From JBGPEQ01 sp050180895 (GTDB taxonomy: Bacteria > Pseudomonadota > Alphaproteobacteria > Dongiales > Dongiaceae), in contig JBFXDS010000006.1 in the NCBI GenBank assembly GCA_050180895.1, positions 297,358 to 361,357 of the forward strand: a stretch of 64,000 nucleotides of DNA, read 5' to 3'. A program made the position numbers and the translations under genes. Position 1 is the first letter of the stretch; each line of letters opens with the position of its first letter. Below the pieces are notes generated by a model. It was not told where the DNA came from, searched no databases, and saw only the letters and a list, made by a program, of their open reading frames with translations. This document shows, piece by piece, positions 13,486 to 22,283 of this stretch.

Positions 13486-15729
13486 ATGCGCAAATCGAAC
13501 AGACTTCGGGCCACGGTTTCTCATGCGGCCCTGACGCTCGGACTTGCCGTCGCCGTCGCCGCTTTGGATGACCGCCAATCCGCGGCACAGGAGCAGGCGC
13601 CGGCGCAATCCGAAACCGGCCAATCCACGACCGCGCCGCGGCAGATCCCGACGATCAGCGTCGAGGCCGAGGAGCCGCCGAACACGCTGAAGACGGATTC
13701 GGCCCTCGACCGGCTGCCGGGCACCGTGCAGGACACGCCGCAGGTGATCAATGTCATCACGCCGGAGGTGATGGAGCAGCAGAACGTCACCACGCTCGAT
13801 CAGGCGCTGCGCAACGTCCCGGGCGTGACCGTGTCCATCGGCGAGGGCAATGGCGGCATGAACGGCGACCAGTTCCGCATCCGCGGTTTCGACGCCAAGG
13901 GCGACATCTATGTCGACGGCCTGCGCGACTTCGGGGTCTATACGCGCGACGCCTTCAACCTCGAGCAGGTCCAGGTGCTGAAGGGACCGTCGTCGGAGAG
14001 CTTCGGCATGGGCACAACCGGCGGCGCGATCAACACGGTGTCGAAGACGCCGGCGCTCGACGAGATGTATGCCGGCAGCCTTTCCGGCGGCATGGGGCCG
14101 CTCGGGCGGGTGACCATCGACCTCAACCAGCAGGTCAGCGATACGATCGCCGTTCGCCTCAACGGCATGGCGCACCATTCGGAGGTCGTCGACCGTGACG
14201 AGGTCAAATCCGACCGCTGGGGCGTGGCGCCGTCCGCCGCCTTCGGAGTCGGCACCGACACGACGGTGACGGTGGGCTTCCTCCATCAGTACGACAACCG
14301 CACCCCCGATTACGGAATCCCGGTGATCTTGGCGCCGGGCACGACGACGGGTCAGCCCGTCACTGAATACGGCGTCGACCGCGAGAACTGGTACGGCAAC
14401 GACACCGACGAGGACGAGACGACCGTGGACATGATCACGGTGCGCGGCAGTCACCGATTTTCCGATTGGCTGACGCTGTACAACGACACCCGCTTTGGGC
14501 TGTATTCCCGCTGGTTCGCGGCAACGCCGGCAAGCTGCAACGCCGCCTGCATCGACGCCCTGTTCGACGGCGACCCCACGACGGACCCGCAAGTCGCCCG
14601 CGGCGGTCCCGGACCCTTCGATCAGGACACCTGGGGCATGCAGAACATCACCACGGCGGTGGCGGAGTTCGACATCGCCGGCTTCCGCCACCAGCTCGTC
14701 GGCGGCCTGGACGTCTTCTACCAGAGCGACAACCGCGACGCCTTTGCTTACCTGCCCGCCCGTCCCGGGACGAGCCTGCTCAATCCCGACCATTCGGCAG
14801 CCGGCTACACCATCGTTCCCAGCACGGCAGCGACCGCGCACAAGGAAGCGGCTGCGACGAACGTCTCGCTGTTCCTCAGCGACCGGATCTGGTTCACAGA
14901 CGAGTGGTCGGTCATCGGCGGCGCCCGCTTCGATCACTACGACGCCTGGTACGAGACGTCCGGCCCGGGAACGCCGGTCACCCGGCTCGAGTCGACATCG
15001 GACCAGATCAATCCCAAGCTCAGCGTCATATATGAACCGACGGAGAACCAGAGCTACTACGCATCCTTCGCCACCTCGACCGCACCGTCCGGCCAGTTCA
15101 TCACCAGCGGCCCGAATCCGATCACGCCCACGACCGACGATCTCGAGCCCGAGCATCATCAGATCTTCGAGGTCGGCGCCAAGGTCGGCCTCCTCGACGG
15201 TCGGCTGGGACTCTACGGCTCGCTGTTCTGGATCAACAAGGACAATGCCAAGGAGATAGACCCCATTACCGGCGACATCCTCTCGTCGGGCGACGAGCAG
15301 CGCAATCGCGGCCTCGAGGTCGGTCTCACCGGCCAGGTGACGGATGCGTGGACGGTCAATGTCAGCTATACCTTCCTCGACACCGAGATCCTCGATTCTG
15401 CCACGGCGGCCAACATCGGCAATGAGGTGCAGTTCGCACCGGAGCACGCCGCCTCGTTGTGGACCACCTACGATGTCACCGAGGACGTCACGATCGGCGG
15501 CGGCCTCACCTATCGGGACGGCACCTATCTTAATGCGGCGAATACGTCCGAAGTGCCCTACAACTTGTCTTTCGACGCCATGGCGTCCTATCAGCTCACG
15601 GAGGAGGTCCGCGTCGCGATCAACGGTTACAACCTGACGAATCGGCTGAATTACGACGGGCTGTTCGGCAACCGCGTGATTCCTGCCGCCGGCCGGACCG
15701 TGCTTCTGACCGTGGGGGCGGAGTTCTGA
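13486..15729 (+). CDS. TonB-dependent siderophore receptor (catecholate type, PiuA/Fiu-like)
   Basis: Outer-membrane receptor of 747 residues that imports ferric siderophores using TonB energy. A signal peptide precedes the TonB-box/plug region; the plug shows DQALRNVPGVTVSIGEGNGG, RIRGFDAKGDIYVDGLRDFG and VLKGPSSESFGMGTTGGAIN. The C-terminal beta-barrel ends in the expected aromatic residue (VGAEF). PiuC (15818) follows on the same strand, and the PepSY-flavodoxin fusion is convergent, a known siderophore-iron gene set. A Fur-like box lies upstream. Ligand specificity cannot be read, though partners of PiuC are usually catecholate receptors. Confidence 0.92.
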   Translation: MRKSNRLRATVSHAALTLGLAVAVAALDDRQSAAQEQAPAQSETGQSTTAPRQIPTISVEAEEPPNTLKTDSALDRLPGTVQDTPQVINVITPEVMEQQNVTTLDQALRNVPGVTVSIGEGNGGMNGDQFRIRGFDAKGDIYVDGLRDFGVYTRDAFNLEQVQVLKGPSSESFGMGTTGGAINTVSKTPALDEMYAGSLSGGMGPLGRVTIDLNQQVSDTIAVRLNGMAHHSEVVDRDEVKSDRWGVAPSAAFGVGTDTTVTVGFLHQYDNRTPDYGIPVILAPGTTTGQPVTEYGVDRENWYGNDTDEDETTVDMITVRGSHRFSDWLTLYNDTRFGLYSRWFAATPASCNAACIDALFDGDPTTDPQVARGGPGPFDQDTWGMQNITTAVAEFDIAGFRHQLVGGLDVFYQSDNRDAFAYLPARPGTSLLNPDHSAAGYTIVPSTAATAHKEAAATNVSLFLSDRIWFTDEWSVIGGARFDHYDAWYETSGPGTPVTRLESTSDQINPKLSVIYEPTENQSYYASFATSTAPSGQFITSGPNPITPTTDDLEPEHHQIFEVGAKVGLLDGRLGLYGSLFWINKDNAKEIDPITGDILSSGDEQRNRGLEVGLTGQVTDAWTVNVSYTFLDTEILDSATAANIGNEVQFAPEHAASLWTTYDVTEDVTIGGGLTYRDGTYLNAANTSEVPYNLSFDAMASYQLTEEVRVAINGYNLTNRLNYDGLFGNRVIPAAGRTVLLTVGAEF

Positions 15730-15761
15730 TTGCGGAGCTTGCCGGCTGTGCGATCATGACC

Positions 15762-15790
15762 GGAAGAGGCTGGACCCGCCGGCCTCTTCC
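15762..15790. terminator. Hairpin between the receptor gene and piuC
   Basis: GGAAGAGGC (15762-15770) pairs perfectly with GCCTCTTCC (15782-15790) around an 11-base loop. There is no T-run, so it may attenuate or stabilise the transcript rather than terminate it. Confidence 0.4.
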
Positions 15791-15817
15791 GCCGCCCCTC
15801 GACAGGTTCTCTTTCAG

Positions 15818-16501
15818 ATGCTGATCCAAGTCCCCAACGTCCTGACCGCCGAGGAAGTCGATCGCTGTCGCAAGACGCTGGAAGCGGCGGCCTGGGTGGA
15901 CGGCAAGGTGACGGCTGGCGCGCAATCGGCCCGCGCCAAGCACAACCTGCAGCTTCCCGAAGATTCTCCCGCGGCCCGCGAACTCGGCGAACTGGTCCTT
16001 CGCGCGCTCGGGCGGAATCCGCTGTTCACCACGGCGGCATTGCCTTTGCGCGTGTTCCCGCCGCTGTTCAACCGCTACGACGCCGGCATGACGTTCGGCG
16101 CTCATGTCGACAATGCCATCCGTGCGGTGCCGGGCGCCGGCGTCCGGATCCGCACCGACGTCTCGGCAACGCTGTTTCTTACGCCGCTCGCGGATTATGA
16201 CGGCGGTGAGCTCGTCATCGAGGACACCTACGGCGCGCACGTCGTGAAGCTGCCGGCCGGCCACATGATCCTCTATCCCTCCACCAGCCTGCACAGCGTG
16301 AAGCCGGTCACCCGCGGGAGCCGCTGGGCGTCGTTCTTCTGGACGCAATCGATGGTGAAGGACGACGGCCAGCGCACGTTGCTCTATGAACTCGACATGG
16401 CCATCATGCAGGCCCGCCAGTCACTCTCGGACGATCACCGCGCCGTCCTCGCGCTGACCAGCTGCTACCACAATCTCCTGCGCCGCTGGGCGGAGCTCTG
16501 A
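15818..16501 (+). CDS. piuC: PKHD-type Fe(II)/2-oxoglutarate dioxygenase PiuC
   Basis: Cytoplasmic iron and 2-oxoglutarate dependent hydroxylase of 227 residues, regularly encoded next to catecholate-type TonB receptors. The facial triad is visible as H96-x-D98 (FGAHVDNA) and H159, with the 2-oxoglutarate Arg at R169 (HSVKPVTRGSRW). The C-terminus LLYELDMAIMQARQ fits the YbiX/PiuC family. It lies 88 bases after the receptor gene on the same strand. The substrate is unknown; a role in processing imported siderophore is inferred from context. Confidence 0.92.
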   Translation: MLIQVPNVLTAEEVDRCRKTLEAAAWVDGKVTAGAQSARAKHNLQLPEDSPAARELGELVLRALGRNPLFTTAALPLRVFPPLFNRYDAGMTFGAHVDNAIRAVPGAGVRIRTDVSATLFLTPLADYDGGELVIEDTYGAHVVKLPAGHMILYPSTSLHSVKPVTRGSRWASFFWTQSMVKDDGQRTLLYELDMAIMQARQSLSDDHRAVLALTSCYHNLLRRWAEL

Positions 16502-16508
16502 TCCCGTC

Positions 16509-19079
16509 TCAGTAGACATCGCGTCGATAGCGCCCGTCCTTCGCCATCTGCTCCAGGCGCTCGGTTCCGACGAGAGCGACGAGCGCCTCCTCCACGCCCG
16601 GCGCCATGCCTTGCAGACTGCCGCACACATAAACGGCGGCGCCCGCCGCGATCCAGCCGCGCACCGCCGGGGCAGCATCGCGCAGGCGCCGCTGAACATA
16701 GATGCGCTCGGCCTGGTCGCGGGAGAAGGCGAGATCGAGACGTTCGAGCAGCCCTTCCGCCTGCCAGCGTTCGATCTCGTCGCGATAGTAGAAGTCGTGC
16801 GCGCCGTGGCGTTCGCCGAAGATCAGCCAGTTGCGGCGATGGCTGAGGCAGGCGCGCTGCTTGAGATGGGCACGCAGCCCGGCCAGGCCGGTGCCGTTGC
16901 CGATCAGAATCAGCGGCCTGTCGTCCGCCGGCGGATGAAAGCTCGGATTGCGGCGGATGCGCAAGGCAACGGGATCGTCGATGCGCGCAAACTCGGTCAG
17001 CCATCCCGATCCCAGCCCGAGCCGGCTGTCCGTGTCGCGCATCTGACGGACGAGGAGATGCAGGCGGCCGTCCTCCGGAATCGAGGCGATGGAATATTCC
17101 CGGTGCGGAAGCGGCTCCAGGCGATCCGCCGCGGCCTGCGGCGACAGGCCGGCAATATCGTCCGGCTGGGGCAGCAGGCTGCGGGCAAGCAGGTCGGCCA
17201 GCCGTTCGCCGCCGCCGTTGACGGTCACCAAGGCGTCGCCCTCGAGCCCTGCCGCAGCCGTGAAGTCGGTAATCCGATCGGCCGCATGTCGCGGTCCGAT
17301 TTCGGCGATGTCCCCCGCCGTCCATTGCGCGCGCGCCGGATCGGCCGCGACGAGCGCGATATGATAGGTCGGCCATGGGCAGCCAGGATTGAGTAGTCGG
17401 CGTTCGACCAGGCGCCACTGTTCATAGGGCGGCGGCGCCCAGTCGGGCTGGTCAGTCGTGCCCGCCAGCCTGCGGAGATGGTGCTGCCAGTGGCGGAGGG
17501 CGCCGGCATCGGCATCGTCTGCCTCGACTCGATCGAACAGTGCCCGCGCCCCCTGTCGCCGCAGCCAGCCGTCGAGGGCGCGCCCGAAGCCGCAGAACTC
17601 CGCGAACCGCCGATCGCCCATGGCCAGCAGGCCATAGCTGAGATGAGCCAGCGCCGTCGTCTGTCCCATGACCGTTCGCATGAAGCTGCGCGCCTCGTCC
17701 GGCGGCTCGCCTTCGCCGAACGTGCTGACGACGAACATGGCGCGATCGACGCCGGCGAGTTGGGCCGTGCTGATCCGGGCCAACGGCTCGACGGCGACCG
17801 ACAGGCCGCCGCTCCGCAGCAGGCCGGCGGTTTGCCACGCCAACTGCTCCGCCGTGCCGCTCTGGCTGGCGAAAGCGACCAAGACGTTGCCGTCGGCGCT
17901 GTCTCCGCGCGGCAGTCCCACCCCGCGCGCGGCAGCGTGGGCAGCGCGCCGCTTGCGGCGGCGGTCGAGATAGAGCATCCATCCGGTGACGACGAACAGC
18001 GGCATGCCCAGACTGGCCAGCATCATCAGGATCAGGCCGGTCCGGCCGAAAAAGCTGCCGCTATGTAGCGGCAGGATGCTGGTCATGATCTGTTGACCGA
18101 CGGGCAGGTCGGCATAGCGGCGGTGCTGCCGCACGGTGCCGCTGACGGGATCGAGAATCAGCGTGTTGGTCGCCCGCTCGTGCGGCGGGTCGAGGTCCTG
18201 GTAGCTGATCTGCAGCGGCTGTCCGGGCCGCTCCGGAATGCGCAGCGTGGCGGTGGAGAAACGGTCGTCCGTCACGTCTTGGAAGGTGGCCCAGGCGGCG
18301 GCGATGTCCGGTTCCGATACTTCCGCGGGGTCCGATGCCGCGTCATCGGATGCCGGCGCGCGACCGGGCGCATTCGGCCGCGTCGCGCCGGTCGCCCAAT
18401 AGAGGAAGTCGCGATAACCCTCATAGGACCAATAGAGGCCGGTCAAGCCCGCGAGCAGATAGAGCAGCAGCACCCAGGTGCCAATGAGGGAGTGCAGGCC
18501 CCACAGGAAGCTGCGGCCCTTGCGCGCGAGATCGAGCGTGAGCCAGGCCCGCCAGTCCAGCGTCTTGCGCGGCCAGCGCAGATAGAGGCCGGACAGGCAG
18601 AGGTAGACCAGCGCGACCGTCGAGGCGCCGACGATCTGCTTGCCGACATCGCCGGCCGCCAGCCAGCGATGGATCTGCATCGTCAGCCGGAAGAACTCCT
18701 GGCCGCGCGGTTGACCCAGCAGCTCGGCGGTATAGGGATCGGCGAAGCGCGTCTCGCCGCGCGGTCCGCGGCCGCCGCCGGTCGCCGCGCCCGGCGGCGG
18801 CGCGAAGCTCAACCGGACGGCGCGGTCGGTTTCGGAAGAAACGGTCAGCATCGTCACAGTCCGGTCGGGATGGGCGGCACGGACGCGCGCCAGCAGCTCG
18901 ACGGGCGTCAGCGGCGGGTCGGCCCGCGGCTCGACGGTCATCACCCCGGCATTGATCGAGCGCAGGATGTCGTCCTCGAACGACAGCATGGCGCCGCTGA
19001 CGCCGACAACGGCAAGGACGATTCCGGCGCTGATGCCCAGCAGCCAATGCAGCTGAAACAGTATGTTTTTCAAGGTCAT
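16509..19079 (-). CDS. PepSY membrane protein fused to flavodoxin and FAD/NADPH reductase domains
   Basis: An 856-residue inner-membrane flavoprotein. The N-terminal third is a PepSY-associated membrane region with helices at about residues 6-30, 150-170, 185-215 and 335-360. A flavodoxin domain (NVLVAFASQSGTAEQLAWQT) follows at about 390-530. A sulfite-reductase-like FAD/NADPH reductase comes last, with YSIASIPEDG, ILIGNGTGLAGLRAH and YVCGSLQGMAPGVEEAL. Such fusions are thought to carry electrons across the membrane, here probably to reduce siderophore-bound iron. The start is placed at ATG 19079 (MTLKNILFQLHWLLG), because the frame upstream crosses a Fur-like box. It is convergent with piuC. 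Confidence 0.88.
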   Translation of the reverse strand: MTLKNILFQLHWLLGISAGIVLAVVGVSGAMLSFEDDILRSINAGVMTVEPRADPPLTPVELLARVRAAHPDRTVTMLTVSSETDRAVRLSFAPPPGAATGGGRGPRGETRFADPYTAELLGQPRGQEFFRLTMQIHRWLAAGDVGKQIVGASTVALVYLCLSGLYLRWPRKTLDWRAWLTLDLARKGRSFLWGLHSLIGTWVLLLYLLAGLTGLYWSYEGYRDFLYWATGATRPNAPGRAPASDDAASDPAEVSEPDIAAAWATFQDVTDDRFSTATLRIPERPGQPLQISYQDLDPPHERATNTLILDPVSGTVRQHRRYADLPVGQQIMTSILPLHSGSFFGRTGLILMMLASLGMPLFVVTGWMLYLDRRRKRRAAHAAARGVGLPRGDSADGNVLVAFASQSGTAEQLAWQTAGLLRSGGLSVAVEPLARISTAQLAGVDRAMFVVSTFGEGEPPDEARSFMRTVMGQTTALAHLSYGLLAMGDRRFAEFCGFGRALDGWLRRQGARALFDRVEADDADAGALRHWQHHLRRLAGTTDQPDWAPPPYEQWRLVERRLLNPGCPWPTYHIALVAADPARAQWTAGDIAEIGPRHAADRITDFTAAAGLEGDALVTVNGGGERLADLLARSLLPQPDDIAGLSPQAAADRLEPLPHREYSIASIPEDGRLHLLVRQMRDTDSRLGLGSGWLTEFARIDDPVALRIRRNPSFHPPADDRPLILIGNGTGLAGLRAHLKQRACLSHRRNWLIFGERHGAHDFYYRDEIERWQAEGLLERLDLAFSRDQAERIYVQRRLRDAAPAVRGWIAAGAAVYVCGSLQGMAPGVEEALVALVGTERLEQMAKDGRYRRDVY

Positions 19080-19118
19080 GCGGAATTCGACCGGGGCGCC
19101 AGTGGGTGTTTTTAGTAT

Positions 19119-19137
19119 GATATTAATTATCATTTTC
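19119..19137. promoter_or_regulatory. Fur-like box upstream of the PepSY reductase
   Basis: GATATTAATTATCATTTTC agrees with the Fur consensus at 15 of 19 positions. It lies about 40 bases upstream of the start at 19079. It is better conserved than the box at 13437 and supports joint iron control of the locus. Confidence 0.65.
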
Positions 19138-19206
19138 AATGACAAGCCGCACGAGCGGCCTTGGGCGGTCCGCCGGCAAAGGGAGTGGCCGGCAGTCCTG
19201 CGCGGC

Positions 19207-20418
<1,212 letters not shown>

Positions 20419-20531
20419 GGGGGAGTCCTTGCAGTGGGCTCGATGGGAAGGAACGGCGGCGGAGTATAGGCGATCGCTGGCGACCCGCAAGACGCGGGCG
20501 CCCAAGGTTTGCTTTGGGTGTCGCCGTCTAC

Positions 20532-20759
20532 TTACGGCCTCGGCGTCGGCCGGCTTGCGGAACTCCTGAGCGCGGGCCAATCCGAGAATGCGAAGACCCA
20601 GAGCATGATCAGGTTGACGACCGGCACGCCCATGACGAGCACCCACCATCCGGAATAGCCGGCCTTGCGGAGGACGCGCACCGACATCCAAATGACGAAG
20701 CCGGCGATAGCCAAGGGGATGAGAAGGATCACCCAGTGCCAGAGCGAAAAGTATCCCAT
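20532..20759 (-). CDS. Small two-span membrane protein, paralogue 1
   Basis: A 75-residue protein with two hydrophobic helices (WHWVILLIPLAIAGFVIWM and about residues 38-58) joined by VRVLRKAGYSGWW. It shares the motif RxLRKAGYS and the spacing to a terminal DWPAL/QWPAL with the adjacent gene at 20767-20994, so the two are tandem paralogues. They are 7 bp apart. The pattern resembles small DUF805-like or phage-shock-type membrane proteins, but no firm family is claimed. Confidence 0.6.
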   Translation of the reverse strand: MGYFSLWHWVILLIPLAIAGFVIWMSVRVLRKAGYSGWWVLVMGVPVVNLIMLWVFAFSDWPALRSSASRPTPRP

Positions 20760-20766
20760 TGCCGGT

Positions 20767-20994
20767 TTATCCGAAGGTGGAGGCGATGTCGTCCCGCACT
20801 CTCCGGGCCAGCGCCGGCCATTGGCCAAATGCCAGGAGAGCCAGCAGGCCGAGCGGTCCCAGGACGGGCACAATTGAAAGCAGCGAGAGCGCCGGGCTGT
20901 AGCCTGCCTTGCGCAGGATGCGCCAGATGGGAATGATGATAAGGATCGTCGAGATGATCCACTCGATCAAGCCGATGCCGGAGTGGTCTTGCAT
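20767..20994 (-). CDS. Small two-span membrane protein, paralogue 2
   Basis: A 75-residue protein starting at ATG 20994, which has GAGAGG six bases upstream; another ATG at 21000 lies too close to that site. Two hydrophobic segments (GLIEWIISTILIIIPIW and about residues 36-58) flank RILRKAGYSPALSLL. It shares the RKAGYS loop and WPAL ending with the downstream gene. The two probably form one transcript. Function is unknown. Confidence 0.6.
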   Translation of the reverse strand: MQDHSGIGLIEWIISTILIIIPIWRILRKAGYSPALSLLSIVPVLGPLGLLALLAFGQWPALARRVRDDIASTFG

Positions 20995-21071
20995 TAACAT
21001 CCTCTCTACACGTCGAGGTTGAAAATAGCCATTATAATATAACCTTTGATTGTTCGTGTAAATACCAGCAC

Positions 21072-22088
21072 ATGCCCATGTCGCGTTCGACTCAGATGAA
21101 AGCCATGGTTCTGGGAACTCCCGGCCGGCAGCTCGAATGGAGGGACCTGCCGCTGCGCGAGCCGGCTGCCGGGAAGCTGCTCATCGAGGTGCGGGCCTGC
21201 GCCGTCTGCCGGACCGACTTGCATGTCGTCGACGGCGAGCTGCCGCATCCGAAGCTGCCGCTCGTTCCCGGCCATGAGATCGTCGGCCGAGTGGCGGCCC
21301 GCGGCCCCGGCGTCGATCGCTTCGCGGTCGGCGACCGCGTCGGCGTGCCCTGGCTCGGCCAGACCTGCGGCAGCTGCGAATTCTGCCGCAACGGCCGCGA
21401 GAATCTGTGCGCGCGGGCGCGCTTCACCGGCTACCAGATCGACGGCGGCTATGCCGAGTATGCCGTCGCCGACGCCCGCTACTGCTTTGCGATCCCCGCC
21501 GCCTATGGCGATGCCGAGGCGGCACCGCTGATGTGCGCCGGGCTGATCGGCTACCGCAGCCTGCGCAAGGCGGGCGATCCGGCGCGGCTCGGCATCTACG
21601 GCTTCGGCGCCGCCGCCCATATCGTCGCTCAGGTCGCCCGGTTCGAGGGCCGCGCCATCTTCGCCTTCGTGCGGCCGGACGATGACGCCGCGCTCGCCTT
21701 CGCGCGCGAGCTCGGCGCCGCCTGGGCCGGACCGTCCGATGCGCTGCCGCCCGAACCGCTCGACGCCGCCATCATCTTCGCCCCGGTCGGCGCGCTCGTG
21801 CCGGCGGCGCTGCGCGCGCTCCGCCCGGGCGGCCGCGTCGTCTGCGCCGGCATCCATATGAGCGACATCCCGCGCTTCCCCTACGCCATCCTGTGGCAGG
21901 AGCGCGAGATCGTATCGGTTGCCAACCTGACCCGTCGCGACGGCGAGGAGTTCCTTGCGCTCGCCCCCGGGATTCCCGTGCGCACGACGGTCGAGACCTA
22001 TCCGCTCGCCGACGCCAATCGCGCGCTCGCCGATCTGCGCGAGGGTCGCGTCAAGGGCGCCGCGGTGTTGGTGCCGGCTGGTTGCTAG
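21072..22088 (+). CDS. Zinc-dependent alcohol dehydrogenase family protein
   Basis: A 338-residue MDR-family oxidoreductase. The catalytic zinc site is visible in CAVCRTDLHVVDG and GHEIVG. The structural zinc site is TCGSCEFCRNGRENLC. The Rossmann segment LGIYGFGAAAHIVAQVA departs from the usual GxGxxG. ATG 21072 is the longest start; the second ATG (21096, MKAMVLGTP) begins the conserved domain and is equally likely. It is divergent from the small membrane pair with an AT-rich gap between. The likely substrate is a primary alcohol, but it is not determined. Confidence 0.85.
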   Translation: MPMSRSTQMKAMVLGTPGRQLEWRDLPLREPAAGKLLIEVRACAVCRTDLHVVDGELPHPKLPLVPGHEIVGRVAARGPGVDRFAVGDRVGVPWLGQTCGSCEFCRNGRENLCARARFTGYQIDGGYAEYAVADARYCFAIPAAYGDAEAAPLMCAGLIGYRSLRKAGDPARLGIYGFGAAAHIVAQVARFEGRAIFAFVRPDDDAALAFARELGAAWAGPSDALPPEPLDAAIIFAPVGALVPAALRALRPGGRVVCAGIHMSDIPRFPYAILWQEREIVSVANLTRRDGEEFLALAPGIPVRTTVETYPLADANRALADLREGRVKGAAVLVPAGC

Positions 22089-22283
22089 TCGGCCAGCTTG
22101 CGCCCGCATCAGACTGCGCCGGTGATGCCGGATCGTCATCACCGGTCAATGTGACAAACCTGAGAACACCGCGGGCGCATGCAGACTCCGCACGCCCCGC
22201 AGGCGGGAAGCATGGCGGACATAGAGCATTTCGAATAGTATTGGACTACGTCTGACGCCGGACTTTGTTCCTTGGGAGGAGAC

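Noticed and set aside
13441..15447. A 668-codon open frame antisense to the TonB receptor gene
   Set aside because: It is a high-GC shadow of the receptor gene: Arg/Ala/Gly-rich, no recognisable domain, no ribosome-binding site.
20419..20691. Upstream extension of argG
   Set aside because: Canonical ArgG begins at MARGVKKVVLAYSGG; the extension overlaps a neighbouring gene and is not conserved in the family.
21001..21071. TATAAT in the AT-rich gap before the alcohol dehydrogenase gene as a promoter
   Set aside because: TATAAT is present on both strands, but no -35 element lies at a suitable distance on either, so no specific promoter is called.
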